Source: Alcaligenaceae bacterium | GTDB taxonomy: Bacteria > Pseudomonadota > Gammaproteobacteria > Burkholderiales > Burkholderiaceae_B | NCBI GenBank assembly: GCA_013416435.1 | Contig: JACCEN010000009.1 | Location: 124,001-188,000 of the forward strand | Direction: 5' to 3' | DNA length: 64,000 nt | Shown: piece after piece, positions 1-9,300 of the stretch | Numbering within the stretch: position 1 is the stretch's first letter | Layout of the letters: each line of letters starts with the position of its first letter | Translations under genes and position numbers: made by a program | Notes under the pieces: model-generated | The model's database searches: none | The model's input: only the letters and a program-made list of their open reading frames with translations | Told to the model about the DNA's origin: nothing

Positions 1-751
1 CCTCGGTCTGGTCCTGGACGGGAAGCCGTTCGAAGGTGTCGGTATTGGAGCGCACCAGCTGAACCTTGAGCTTCAGGGTCATTTTGCGCCGGACCGAGGT
101 TTCGCCGAAGATGGTGCGGATGTCGAGCAGGCCCAATCCACGGACTTCGAGCAGGTTCTGCAGCAGGGGCGGGCAATGCCCCTCGATGATGTGGGGAGCG
201 GTGCGCGAGAGCTCGACCGCGTCATCGGCCACCAGGCCGTGTCCACGGGAAATGAGTTCCAGGGCGAGCTCGCTTTTGCCGAGGCCCGATTCGCCGGTGA
301 TGAGGACGCCCAGGCCCAGGACGTCCATGAAGACGCCGTGGACGGTGGTTTTCGGTGCAAGGCGCTTGCCCAGATAGATGCGCAGCAGGTCGATGACGCG
401 CGCGGCATCCATGGGGGTGGACAGCAGCGGTATCTGCTGCTGATTGCAGAACGCCAGGACCTCTTGAGGAATGGGCTGGCCTTCTGCGATCAGGATGGCG
501 GGCACGTTTCCCGCCAGCAGGTCCTGGAGGAATTGCTGGCGGCGGTCGGCATCGGAACGCCTGTAAAAAGAGAGCTCTTCGGATCCGAAGACTTGAATGC
601 GGGACGGGTGTATGAGGTTGAAGTGCCCGACGAGGTCGGCACCCGATTCGCCGATATCCGGAATGAGTCTCTGGGCTGCTTCCAGGCCAGCTTCCCATGC
701 GAATGGGATTTTTTCCGCATTGTCGCTGACGAGGTCTTGGATGGTAAGCAT
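1..751 (-). CDS. hprK: HPr kinase/phosphorylase, partial (3' end off left edge)
   Basis: Bifunctional enzyme that phosphorylates and dephosphorylates a serine of HPr (PtsH), linking the nitrogen-type PTS to metabolism in the cytoplasm. Reading leftward from the ATG at 751 gives 250 residues with no stop before the window edge; the family is about 300-310 residues, so roughly the last 55 are missing. Visible motifs are His139 in TVHGVF, the P-loop GESGLGKS (153-160), the acid pair in VADDAVE and the family signature LEVRGLGLLDI (201-211). It lies 17 bp after ptsN on the same strand, as expected for an hpf-ptsN-hprK operon. The family call is secure. Confidence 0.95.
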   Translation of the reverse strand, partial: MLTIQDLVSDNAEKIPFAWEAGLEAAQRLIPDIGESGADLVGHFNLIHPSRIQVFGSEELSFYRRSDADRRQQFLQDLLAGNVPAILIAEGQPIPQEVLAFCNQQQIPLLSTPMDAARVIDLLRIYLGKRLAPKTTVHGVFMDVLGLGVLITGESGLGKSELALELISRGHGLVADDAVELSRTAPHIIEGHCPPLLQNLLEVRGLGLLDIRTIFGETSVRRKMTLKLKVQLVRSNTDTFERLPVQDQTE

Positions 752-768
752 GCTGGAACAGGCCCCTA

Positions 769-1224
769 CTAGTGTTCGCCGCCGGTCAGGAGCCGGTGTA
801 TCACCGCCGGGTCGGTTTCTGTGGACAGCGCCTGGCGGAGGCTTGGGTCGGACATCAGGCGGGCGATCTCCGCCAGAAGGTCCAGGTGCAGCTGCGTGGC
901 GGTTTCCGGAACCAGCAAAATGAACAGCAGGCTGGCCATGCGCCCATCGGTGGCATCGAATCGCACCGGGTCGGCCAAGCGGATGAAGGCGGCGCAAGGT
1001 TCCTTCAAGTCCTTGATGCGGCCGTGGGGCACGGCGACGTGATGCCCCAATGCGGTCGAGCCCAGGCGCTCGCGGGCGATGAGGCTGTGAAAAACCGCCG
1101 TGCGGGCGATACCATGATGATTCTCGAAGAGTAGGCCCGCTTGTTCGAAGGCGCGCTTTTTGCTTGTGGCGGCAAGATCGAGCACGACATTGGACAACGG
1201 CAGGATGCGCGACATTAGGTTCAT
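769..1224 (-). CDS. ptsN: PTS IIA-like nitrogen regulatory protein
   Basis: EIIA-Ntr, the terminal phosphoacceptor of the nitrogen PTS (PtsP-PtsO-PtsN), a cytoplasmic regulator of nitrogen, potassium and envelope functions in other proteobacteria. Starting at MNLMSRIL (ATG at 1224) gives 151 residues; the frame stays open upstream to 1260, but those 12 residues do not look like family sequence. The phosphoacceptor is His67 in VAVPHGR. No EIIB or EIIC domain is present. It sits between hpf (153 bp upstream) and hprK (17 bp downstream), probably in one transcript. Confidence 0.93.
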   Translation of the reverse strand: MNLMSRILPLSNVVLDLAATSKKRAFEQAGLLFENHHGIARTAVFHSLIARERLGSTALGHHVAVPHGRIKDLKEPCAAFIRLADPVRFDATDGRMASLLFILLVPETATQLHLDLLAEIARLMSDPSLRQALSTETDPAVIHRLLTGGEH

Positions 1225-1377
1225 GGGGTAATTATATGAGCTTTGCCTCTTTTGTATCAAAAGGCATAACTAAGGCCCCAATCACGCAGGGCGATTGAGG
1301 CCGGATGCCATCGGCGGCAGCGAAGTTTCAAGCGGGCGTATCAGGCCTGCCGCAACCGGGCGCGATGGGAATGAGTG

Positions 1378-1707
1378 CTACTCGACGGCGGGTACGCTTT
1401 GCCGTTTGACGGGCTCGTGGGAGTGATCCTGAACCTTGGTTTTGTACTTGATGACCTGACGGTCGATTTTATCGGCCAAGAGATCTATGGCGGCGTAGAG
1501 GTTTTCGTCGGAAGCGGCGCAGTGTATGTCTTTGCCGCGAAGACGCATGGTGACTTCAGCCGTATGCTTGAGACGTTCGATCGAGAGTATGACCTGTGTG
1601 TCGATGACGTTGTCGAAATGGCGCGATACCCGCGACATTTTGTTGAGTACGTATTCGCGAATTGCGGGGGTTACTTCGAGGTGACGACCACTAATGCTCA
1701 GGTTCAT
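1378..1707 (-). CDS. hpf: ribosome hibernation promoting factor, short form
   Basis: 109-residue HPF/YfiA-family protein that binds the 30S decoding region and promotes ribosome dimerisation in slow-growing cells. The N-terminus MNLSISGRHLEVTPAIREYV and the downstream VILSIERLKHTAEVTM segment fit the beta-alpha-beta-beta-beta-alpha fold. There is no long C-terminal dimerisation domain, so this is the short proteobacterial form. A strong AAGGAGAG ribosome binding site lies just upstream of the ATG at 1707. It is the first gene of the hpf-ptsN-hprK group. In many betaproteobacteria rpoN precedes hpf, but here only repeats separate it from lptB. Confidence 0.95.
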   Translation of the reverse strand: MNLSISGRHLEVTPAIREYVLNKMSRVSRHFDNVIDTQVILSIERLKHTAEVTMRLRGKDIHCAASDENLYAAIDLLADKIDRQVIKYKTKVQDHSHEPVKRQSVPAVE

Positions 1708-1833
1708 ATTGGGCTCTCCTTGCTAGAAAAAACATGATGCGCGAATGCGCGTTATTGATTTATGGCTGGGCTCCTTTTAAACGAGTTTGTCATGATTCCA
1801 GTGTATAGATTATGTGGACGAAATCAAGTGGCT

Positions 1834-1863
1834 GGGGTCGGGCCCTGCATAGGGTTCGACCCC
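1834..1863. repeat. palindromic 30-bp repeat, diverged copy
   Basis: Diverged copy of the window's palindrome family: begins GGGGTCGGGCCC and ends GGGTTCGACCCC around a TGCATA centre, with several mismatches between the arms. It lies in the 261-bp space between hpf and lptB, where no ORF looks real. Confidence 0.75.
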
Positions 1864-1931
1864 TACGGGGTGCTAAATGGCCGGGGATTGAGCTAAGTCA
1901 AACGGCCGGAGGGGAGGATCCCGCAAGTGTT

Positions 1932-1961
1932 GGGGTCAGACCCCGTACGGGGTCTGACCCC
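1932..1961. repeat. palindromic 30-bp repeat, consensus copy
   Basis: Perfect 30-bp palindrome: arms GGGGTCAGACCCC and GGGGTCTGACCCC around GTAC. Each arm is itself a short palindrome (GGGGTC-A-GACCCC). It ends 7 bp beyond the lptB stop codon, so it can form a hairpin at the end of the lpt transcript. Confidence 0.95.
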
Positions 1962-1968
1962 TTGGCCG

Positions 1969-2778
1969 CTACATCTTGAAGTTCTTGCCCAGGTAGACCT
2001 TGCGGACGGCTTCGTTGTCGATGATTTCGTTGGGATGGCCGTCGGTCAGCACCTTGCCTTCGCTGATGATGTAGGCGCGGTCGCAGATGCCCAGGGTTTC
2101 GCGCACGTTGTGGTCGGTGATCAACACGCCGATGTTCCGGCTCTTGAGAAAATGCACGATGCGCTGGATTTCGATGACGGCGATGGGGTCGACGCCGGCG
2201 AAAGGTTCGTCGAGCAGGATGAAGCGCGGATGGGTGGCCAGGGCGCGGGCGATCTCCACCCGCCGGCGCTCGCCGCCCGACAGCGAGATGGCCGTATTGT
2301 TGCGGATGTGGCTGATCTGCAGTTCATCGATGAGGGATTCGAGGTTCTCGCCGATTTCGGCCGAGCTAAGGGTGGCGCCGACGTCGTTGGTTTGCAGTTC
2401 CAGCACCGCGCGTATGTTTTCCTCGACGGTGAGGCGCCGGAAGACCGAGGCGTCTTGAGGCAGGTAGGACAGCCCCAGCCGCGCCCGCTTGTGCATGGGC
2501 ATGCTGGTGATGGGCGTGCCGTCGATTTCGATGCGTCCGGCGTCCGTGGGGACGATGCCCACGATCATGTAGAAGCTGGTGGTCTTGCCTGCGCCATTGG
2601 GGCCCAGCAGGCCCACGACTTCGCCGCTGTCGACCGATAGCGAGACGTCTTGGACGACCGTTCGCTTGCCATAGGTTTTTCGCAGGCCTGTGGCGCGCAG
2701 GCTGCCTTGTGCTGAACGGGGAGGGCGGGCCGTCGCTGGACGGCCGCCACCCGGCTTCAGCTTGTTGGAATGAAACAT
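1969..2778 (-). CDS. lptB: LPS export ABC transporter ATP-binding protein
   Basis: Cytoplasmic ATPase of the LptB2FGC complex that extracts lipopolysaccharide from the inner membrane. The 269 residues carry Walker [10 protein letters not shown] (59-67), the Q-loop near YLPQDAS, the signature LSGGERRR (166-173), Walker B FILLDEP (187-192) and the H-loop His in LITDHN (about 223). About 27 extra N-terminal residues precede the conserved [11 protein letters not shown] start, so translation may begin further in. It follows lptA by 30 bp in a kdsD-kdsC-lptC-lptA-lptB operon and is followed by a consensus palindrome. Confidence 0.96.
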   Translation of the reverse strand: MFHSNKLKPGGGRPATARPPRSAQGSLRATGLRKTYGKRTVVQDVSLSVDSGEVVGLLGPNGAGKTTSFYMIVGIVPTDAGRIEIDGTPITSMPMHKRARLGLSYLPQDASVFRRLTVEENIRAVLELQTNDVGATLSSAEIGENLESLIDELQISHIRNNTAISLSGGERRRVEIARALATHPRFILLDEPFAGVDPIAVIEIQRIVHFLKSRNIGVLITDHNVRETLGICDRAYIISEGKVLTDGHPNEIIDNEAVRKVYLGKNFKM

Positions 2779-2808
2779 AAACGTCGTCTTCGGTATGCGA
2801 GGCGGATG

Positions 2809-3423
2809 CTATCCACCTGACGCGGATTTCTGTTTGCATGCCGCGGCGGCCGCATCGGCCTTGGCGCGCGGTTGCGCCAGGGAGCGTACACGCCCGCCCT
2901 GGGCTGCGGAGTTTGGACCGCCGTAGGCCTGATAGGTTTCCGTTTTCTGACGATATATGACGCGCTCGCCCTGGATGTTGTCGAAGGGCTTGCCACAGAT
3001 GAAGCGCGTGATGACCGCCTGGCCGATCACTTCGATTTCCTCGGACTTGCCGTTGTAGACGGCGCGCAGCCCCTTGGCCTCGAGGATCTCGAACTTTTCG
3101 GGGTTTTCCTGGCGGATGAACACGAGCTTGCCGGGCTCGACCGTGGCCGTGCCATGCTGGAAGCCGTCGGCGTCTTCGCGCATGACGAGCTTGTCGGCGC
3201 GCAGGGTCATGGGGCCGCGGGTCAGGATGACATTGCCCGTGAAGACGCTTTCCTTCTTCGCGTCGTCGTAGTTGAGCGTATCGGAAAGAATGAGGGTGTC
3301 GGGTTCTTCCGCGGGAGCGGCCGGCTTGCCGCCGTTTTGCTGGGCGAGGCCAAGCGCCGGCGCGAGCATGGCGGCGGAAGCGAGCAGAAGGGCGGCGAGG
3401 AATGAGGGTCTTTGTGGATTCAT
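2809..3423 (-). CDS. lptA: LPS transport periplasmic protein LptA
   Basis: Periplasmic bridge protein that carries lipopolysaccharide from LptC to LptD. It is 204 residues with a clear signal peptide (FLAALLLASAAMLAPALGLA, roughly residues 8-27). The mature part has the OstA-type repeats (TLNYDDAKKESVFTGNVILT, then TLRADKLVM) of the beta-jellyroll. The start overlaps the lptC stop by 4 bp (ATGA), which implies translational coupling. Confidence 0.95.
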   Translation of the reverse strand: MNPQRPSFLAALLLASAAMLAPALGLAQQNGGKPAAPAEEPDTLILSDTLNYDDAKKESVFTGNVILTRGPMTLRADKLVMREDADGFQHGTATVEPGKLVFIRQENPEKFEILEAKGLRAVYNGKSEEIEVIGQAVITRFICGKPFDNIQGERVIYRQKTETYQAYGGPNSAAQGGRVRSLAQPRAKADAAAAACKQKSASGG

Positions 3424-4043
3424 GGTTTTTTTTCTGTTTGCTCGGGCGCTGTGCCGCGTCTGGAACGGGACTCTTCGCCGGAAATTTTGACGTCGGTGGA
3501 CGAAAACACTTGGAGCTGCCGTGTCTTGTTATCGTAACGCATGCCCGTGCCGTTCATGACGGATTTTCCGTGCACGACCAGGGCGGGGAGATCGGTGAAG
3601 ACCAGGTCCTGGTCGGGCAGCAAGGTCAGCTCGTCGCTTTTGACGTCGAGCACGGGGGTGTCCTGGCCGGGCTGGCGGCGCACATGCGCGTTGCCTTTCA
3701 TGATGATGCGGTCGCCGTCCTGATCCATGACGGCGGTGTCCGACGTGCCCACGGTGATCGGCGTGCCGGGCTGCTGTCCCACGGCCCGGGCCTGAGTGAT
3801 CTCGTACGAATCGTCGTCCGGATAGTGCTGCATGCGGTCGCCTTCAAGGCGATTGATGGCGTAGCCTTTCGCATCGGTGCGCACCATGGTGAACTGGGTG
3901 GCCCAGGAATCCGGCTCGTGCGTGATCCGCCTTGGCGGATCGATGGGTATGGATCGCCGGGCATAGTCGGCCGCCCACCAGGTGCCGGCGACCAGGGTGA
4001 GCAGCAGCAGGATGGCGACGATGGCTGGCGCGCGTTCTTTCAT
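3420..4043 (-). CDS. lptC: LPS export system protein LptC
   Basis: Bitopic inner-membrane protein that links LptBFG to LptA. From the ATG at 4043 (MKERAPAIV) it is 207 residues with one N-terminal membrane segment (AIVAILLLLTLVAGTWW) and a periplasmic jellyroll (DSWATQFTMVRTDAKG, TLLPDQDLVFTDLP). The frame is open a further 45 residues upstream, but those lie inside kdsC and are rich in Arg/Pro, so I reject the longer start. It begins 5 bp after the kdsC stop and overlaps lptA by 4 bp. Confidence 0.93.
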   Translation of the reverse strand: MKERAPAIVAILLLLTLVAGTWWAADYARRSIPIDPPRRITHEPDSWATQFTMVRTDAKGYAINRLEGDRMQHYPDDDSYEITQARAVGQQPGTPITVGTSDTAVMDQDGDRIIMKGNAHVRRQPGQDTPVLDVKSDELTLLPDQDLVFTDLPALVVHGKSVMNGTGMRYDNKTRQLQVFSSTDVKISGEESRSRRGTAPEQTEKKP

Positions 4044-4048
4044 GGGCT

Positions 4049-4648
4049 TTACTGGATGGCGCCGCTGAGGCGGGCGGTTCCGCTGGCAAGGAAGCCGCCA
4101 AGCCGGCCCTGCGCCGCAAGGATGACGTCGCAGCAGTCGCGCACGGCGCCTGATCCGCCCGGCCGGCTGGAGACCCAATGGACGATCTGGTTGACGTAGG
4201 CGGGCGCATTGGGCACGCTGGCCGCGAAGCCAACCCGCTGCAATGCGGCCATGTCGATGATGTCGTCGCCCATATAACCTACCTCGGACAGTTCAAGGCC
4301 TTGTGCCTGAGCCAGCCGGGATATGGCCTGGCCTTTGTCGCGCACGCCCTGGAAGACAAGAGGAATGCCCAGTTCGGCGGCCCTTCGCGCCACGATGGGT
4401 CCTTCGCGCCCCGTCATCAGGGCGACGTCGACGCCGCTTTCGCGCATCAGGCGCAGGCCATGCCCGTCCAGGGCATGAAAGCCCTTCATGAGTTCGCCGT
4501 GTTCACTGTACCAGAGACGGCCGTCGGTCAACACCCCGTCGACGTCGAAAATCATGAGGCGTACTTGCCGTGCTCTTTCGATGACGGCGGGAGGCACTTT
4601 CGCAAGGATCAGCGCTTCGGCGGGATGAGTCAGTTTGGGCAGGTTCAT
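4049..4648 (-). CDS. kdsC: 3-deoxy-D-manno-octulosonate 8-phosphate phosphatase
   Basis: HAD-superfamily phosphatase that converts Kdo-8-phosphate to Kdo. 199 residues, with the DxD nucleophile motif in MIFDVDGVLTDG (32-43), motif II Thr in ALMTGREG, and motif III acids in YMGDDIIDM. The short cap-less form fits KdsC. It lies 2 bp after kdsD and 5 bp before lptC. Confidence 0.95.
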   Translation of the reverse strand: MNLPKLTHPAEALILAKVPPAVIERARQVRLMIFDVDGVLTDGRLWYSEHGELMKGFHALDGHGLRLMRESGVDVALMTGREGPIVARRAAELGIPLVFQGVRDKGQAISRLAQAQGLELSEVGYMGDDIIDMAALQRVGFAASVPNAPAYVNQIVHWVSSRPGGSGAVRDCCDVILAAQGRLGGFLASGTARLSGAIQ

Positions 4649-4650
4649 GG

Positions 4651-5640
4651 TCAGATAACCTTGGCGGCGAGCAGGTCGTGCATGTGTAAAGCGCCTAATA
4701 ATAGCCCGCTATCGTCCACCACCAGCATTTGGCTGAGTCGGCCGGAATCCATCAGCGCTGCCGCTTCGATGGCCAGCGCGCCGGGCGCGACCGATTTGGG
4801 GCCGCGCGTCATGCCTGCTTCGACCGTCAACGGCCGGATGTCGCCATGCCTGGCGATCAGGCGGCGAAGATCGCCGTCGGTGAAGATGCCGACGGGGCGC
4901 TGCGCGTCGTCGACGACGATGGTCATGCCCATGCCCTTGGACGACATCTCGGCCAGGGCGTCGGCGATGGGCGTGTTCGTGCGCACCAGGGGCAGAGCGG
5001 CACCGGTGCGCATGACGTCGCGCACCAGGGTCAAGAGCTTGCGCCCCAGCGCGCCGCCCGGATGGGAGCGCGCGAAATCCTCGCGGCTGAAGCCGCGGCT
5101 TTCCAGGCAGGCAACGGCGATGGCGTCGCCCAGCACCAGGGCGGCCGTGGTGCTCGCCGTGGGTGCGAGATTGAGCGGGCAGGCTTCCTGGGCCACGTGG
5201 GCATCCAGATGGAGATCGGCATTCTGGGCCAGATCGGATCGCGGGTGGCCGGTGATGGCGATGATGCGGGTGCCCATGCGCTTGGCGACGCTCAGCACCG
5301 TGAGCAGTTCGTTCGCGGCGCCCGAATATGAAATGGCCAGAACGATGTCCTGGGCGGTCAGCATGCCCAGGTCGCCGTGTATGGCTTCGGCGGCATGCAT
5401 GAAAAAGGCGGGCGTGCCTGTGGAGGCCAGAGTGGCCGCAATCTTCTTGGCGATGTGTCCGGACTTGCCGATCCCGGTCACCACGACGCGGCCGTCGCAG
5501 TTCAGGATCATGTCCACGGCCAGGCTGAACGAGGCATCCAGGCGACGGTCAAGCGCTTGCAGCGCCTGGATTTCCGTGGCGAAAGTACGGTGTGCGGAAG
5601 CCAGCGCCTCGCGTGGGTCGGGGTTGGGTGGTGTTTCCAT
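4651..5640 (-). CDS. kdsD: D-arabinose 5-phosphate isomerase
   Basis: Isomerises ribulose-5-phosphate to arabinose-5-phosphate, the first committed precursor of Kdo. 329 residues: an N-terminal SIS sugar-isomerase domain (about 40-180, with [18 protein letters not shown] and [12 protein letters not shown]) and two CBS domains (about 205-325). It is the first gene of the leftward Kdo/LPS-transport operon and is divergent from apt; the intervening DNA to the apt start is 71 bp. Confidence 0.95.
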   Translation of the reverse strand: METPPNPDPREALASAHRTFATEIQALQALDRRLDASFSLAVDMILNCDGRVVVTGIGKSGHIAKKIAATLASTGTPAFFMHAAEAIHGDLGMLTAQDIVLAISYSGAANELLTVLSVAKRMGTRIIAITGHPRSDLAQNADLHLDAHVAQEACPLNLAPTASTTAALVLGDAIAVACLESRGFSREDFARSHPGGALGRKLLTLVRDVMRTGAALPLVRTNTPIADALAEMSSKGMGMTIVVDDAQRPVGIFTDGDLRRLIARHGDIRPLTVEAGMTRGPKSVAPGALAIEAAALMDSGRLSQMLVVDDSGLLLGALHMHDLLAAKVI

Positions 5641-5645
5641 TCGCC

Positions 5646-5675
5646 GATTTTAATCGCATAGAAAGCGCTTATACT
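5646..5675 (+). promoter_or_regulatory. possible sigma-70 promoter for apt
   Basis: TATACT at 5670-5675 is a good -10 element. The best -35 is GATTTT at 5646-5651 with an 18-bp spacer, which is weak. It lies 37 bp before the apt ATG in the divergent kdsD/apt gap. Confidence 0.35.
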
Positions 5676-5711
5676 CAGCGCTGGGCCTTTTTTGCTTTAG
5701 TCACAAATTCC

Positions 5712-6257
5712 ATGCATATTGATCCTGTGAGCTACGTGCGCGGCGCGATCCGTAGCGTGCCTGATTGGCCGAAACCCGGCGTCACTTTCCGCGATATTAC
5801 CCCGGTGCTGCAAGATCCCCGGTCGTTCCGGGTGCTGATCGATCTGTTCGTGTACCGTTATATGCGGCAGCGCCTGGATCTCGTGGCGGGCATAGACGCT
5901 CGCGGATTCATCCTGGGTTCAGTGCTGGCCTATGAGCTGAACCTGGGATTCGTGCCCATCCGGAAGAAGGGGAAGCTGCCCTACCGGACCGTGGCCGAAG
6001 AGTATTCCCTGGAATACGGCAATGCCGCGGTCGAGATGCATACCGATGCGGTGCGTCCCGGGCAGCGCGTGCTGCTGATCGACGATCTCATCGCCACCGG
6101 CGGAACCATGGTGGCGGCGTCCAGGCTGCTGCAGCGCCTGGGTGCGAACGTGATCGAGGCCGCCGCCATCATCGACCTGCCTTATCTTGGCGGGTCGAAA
6201 GCGCTAAGGGAAACCGGCCTGCCGATTTATACCGTTTGCGATTTCAACGAAGGCTAA
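5712..6257 (+). CDS. apt: adenine phosphoribosyltransferase
   Basis: Salvages adenine plus PRPP to AMP. Starting at MHIDPVSYV (ATG 5712) gives 181 residues, the usual length; the frame is open 40 residues further upstream, but that part runs through the promoter and the kdsD start region. The PRPP-binding motif [13 protein letters not shown] is near residue 118 and the flexible catalytic loop [11 protein letters not shown] is near 80. It is followed by a cluster of palindromic repeats. Confidence 0.95.
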   Translation: MHIDPVSYVRGAIRSVPDWPKPGVTFRDITPVLQDPRSFRVLIDLFVYRYMRQRLDLVAGIDARGFILGSVLAYELNLGFVPIRKKGKLPYRTVAEEYSLEYGNAAVEMHTDAVRPGQRVLLIDDLIATGGTMVAASRLLQRLGANVIEAAAIIDLPYLGGSKALRETGLPIYTVCDFNEG

Positions 6258-6264
6258 AGCACGA

Positions 6265-6294
6265 GGGGTCAGACCCCGTACGGGGTCTGACCCC
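6265..6294. repeat. palindromic 30-bp repeat, consensus copy
   Basis: Perfect copy (arms GGGGTCAGACCCC/GGGGTCTGACCCC, centre GTAC) located 7 bp after the apt stop, between two convergent genes. Confidence 0.95.
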
Positions 6295-6352
6295 ATCATT
6301 CAAATCGCATGGGGTCTGACCCCATCATTCAAATCGCATGGGGTCTGACCCC
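6295..6352 (+). repeat. two tandem 29-bp units, each ending in a half palindrome
   Basis: Two identical 29-bp units (6295-6323 and 6324-6352), each made of ATCATTCAAATCGC followed by ATGGGGTCTGACCCC, i.e. 14 bp of spacer plus the right arm of the palindrome. A third spacer start (ATCACTCAAA) follows and runs into the stop codon of the downstream convergent gene. This looks like slippage or recombination at a repeat arm. Confidence 0.85.
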
Positions 6353-6357
6353 ATCAC

Positions 6358-9300
6358 TCAAACCAGTACGCGCTCGATGCCGCCCGCATTGGCGTCGCGC
6401 ACGTAGTTCTGCATCCAGTCCTCGCCCAGAATGTGGCGGGCCATCTCGACCACGATGTAGTCTGCCTCCATGCCGGTTTCGCCCTGGTAGCGCGACAATC
6501 CCTGCAGGCATGACGGACAGGAGGTCAGCATCTTGACTTCGCCGGCATAGCCGTCGGCGCGTATGGCCTGGGTGTTCTTGGCCAGTTCTTCCGACTTGCG
6601 GAAGCGCACTTGCGTCGAGATGTCGGGCCGTGATACGGCCAGTGTGCCGGATTCGCCGCAGCAGCGGTCGGTCTTGATGGCTTCGTCGCCCACCAGCGCC
6701 TTGACGGTCTTCATGGGGTCCTGCAGCTTCATGGGCGTATGGCAGGGGTCGTGGTACATGTAGCGCACGCCCTGCACCCCATTGATCTGTATGCCCTTTT
6801 CAAGCAGGTATTCGTGGATGTCGATCAGGCGGCAGCCGGGGAAGATCTTCTCGAACTCATAGCCGGCCAACTGGTCGTAGCAGGTGCCGCAACTGACCAC
6901 GACGGTCTTGATGTCCAGGTAGTTCAGGGTGGTGGCCATGCGATGGAACAGCACCCGGTTGTCGGTGATGATTTTTTCGGCCTTGTCCGTCATGCCGTTG
7001 CCGCGTTGCGGGTAGCCGCAGCACAGATAGCCCGGGGGCAGGACGGTCTGGACGCCGGCATGCCACAGCATGGCTTGCGTGGCCAGGCCCACTTGCGAGA
7101 ACAGCCGTTCGGAGCCGCAGCCGGGGAAATAGAACACGGCCTCGGTGTCCGGAGACGTGCCCGCCGGATTGCGGATGATGGGCACGTAGTCGGCGTCTTC
7201 GATGTCCAGCAGCTTGCGCGCGGTCTGCTTGGGCAGGCCGCCGGGCATTTTCTTGTTGATGAAATGGATCACCTGCTCGCGTATGGGCGCTTTGCCCTGC
7301 GTGGCCGGAGGCTGCGCAACCTGCTTGCGCGAGCTGCCCGCCAGCACGTCGTGCGCAAGCCGCTGCGCTTTGTAGCCGACGTCTATCATGGCCTTGCGGG
7401 TCGCCTTGATGACGGCGGGATCCTTGGCGTTCAGGAAGAACATGGCGGCGGTCGTGCCGGGATTGAAGGACTTCTTGCCCATGCGACGCAGCAGCGAACG
7501 CATTTCCATGGAAACGTCGCCGAAATCGATGTCGACCGGACAGGGGTTGTAGCACTTGTGGCAGACCGTGCAGTGATCGGCGACGTCTTCGAACTCTTCC
7601 CAATGCTTCAGGCTCACGCCGCGCCGGGTCTGCTCTTCGTACAGAAAGGCTTCGATGAGCAGCGAGGTCGCCAGAATCTTGTTGCGCGGCGAATACAGCA
7701 GGTTGGCGCGCGGCACGTGCGTGGCGCACACTGGCTTGCACTTGCCGCAGCGCAGACAGTCCTTGATGGCGTTCGAGATGGATCCGATCTCGCTGCGCTG
7801 CATGATGAGCGACTCGTAGCCCAGCAGGTTGAAGCTGGGGGTCCAGGCGTTGCGCAGGTCGGCGCCGGGCATGAGCTTGCCGGCGTTGAAGTGGTCGTTG
7901 GGGTCGATGCGGCGCTTGTAATCCTGGAAGGGCGCGAGCTCTTCCTCGGTCAGGAATTCGTATTTGGTGAGCCCGATGCCGTGCTCTCCCGAAATCACGC
8001 CGTCCAGGCTGCGCGCGATCTGCATGATGCGTGCCACCGCTTCGTTGGCCTCGCGCAGCATGTCGTAGTCGTCCGAATTGACCGGGATGTTGGTGTGGAC
8101 GTTGCCGTCGCCCGCATGCATGTGCAGGGCCACGAAGACACGGCCCTTGAGCACGCGGTCGTGGATGGCCTGGATTTCGGCCAGGACCGCCGCGCAGTCC
8201 GCGCCCGCGAAATAGCGCTCCATCAGCGCGCGGACTTCGGTCTTCCAGGAAATGCGCAGCGTGTGGTCCTGCACGAGGTCGAAGATGCTTGCATCGGGTT
8301 GTTCACGCAGCCTTTCTTCGAGCACCGGACGCATGGACTGCAGCCCGAGCCTGCAGAGCGTCTCGATATTCTGCGCCAAAGGCAGGTCCAGGCCGTCCAG
8401 CAGCCAGCGCCAGCGCTCGCGCACGGTCCTCAGGCTTTGCAGGGCGTCGCGCGTGCGGCCCGCCAGGATCTCCTCGCGGGTGTGTTCGGCGTCGTCGTGG
8501 TCTTCGATTTTGCCGATGGGCAGGTCGCCCTGCAGGAAGGTTTCGATGTGGTCCAGCAGCCGCAGCTTGTTGCGCGTGGACAGCTCGATGTTGATGCGCT
8601 CGATGGCATCGGTGTATTCGCCCATGCGGTTCAGGGGAATCACGACGTCTTCGTTGATCTTGAAGGCATTGGTGTGCCGCGCGATCGCGGCGGTGCGTGC
8701 GCGATCGAGCCAGAAGCGCTTGCGGGCCTCGGCGCTGACCGCCACAAAGCCTTCGCCGTGGCGCGAATTGGCGATGCGCACGACTTCGCTGGCCGCCTTG
8801 GCCACCGCATCGGCGTCGTCGCCGACGATATCGCCGATCAGGACCATCTTGGGCAGGACGCCCCGCTTGCTTTTGGTGGCATAGCCTACGGCGCGCAGAT
8901 AGCGTTCGTCCAGATGCTCGAGACCGGCCAGGATGGCTCCCAGCGCCTTGCCCGGGCCGTCTAGGTAGCCCTTGACCTCGACGATGGACGGTACGGCATT
9001 GCGCGCCTGGCCGAAAAACTCCATACAGACGGTGCGGGTATGCGCCGGCATCCGGTGCACGATCCAGCGGGCCGAAGTGATCAGGCCGTCGCAGCCCTCT
9101 TTCTGGACGCCGGGCAGACCTGCCAGGAACTTGTCGGTGACGTCCTTGCCCAGTCCGGTCTTGCGGAAACGCGAGCCTTCGATGACGAGCAATTCGTTGC
9201 GCAGCGGCACGGCACCCGGGGCGTGCTTGCCGTCGAACCATTTGAGTTCGAAGCGGGCTTCCTTGGCGTCGTGGATCTTGCCGAGATTGTGCTCCAGGCG

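Noticed and set aside
6739-8964. 741-codon plus-strand frame opposite the FAD/Fe-S dehydrogenase
   Set aside because: The minus strand encodes continuous flavin and iron-sulfur motifs; the plus frame is compositional noise.
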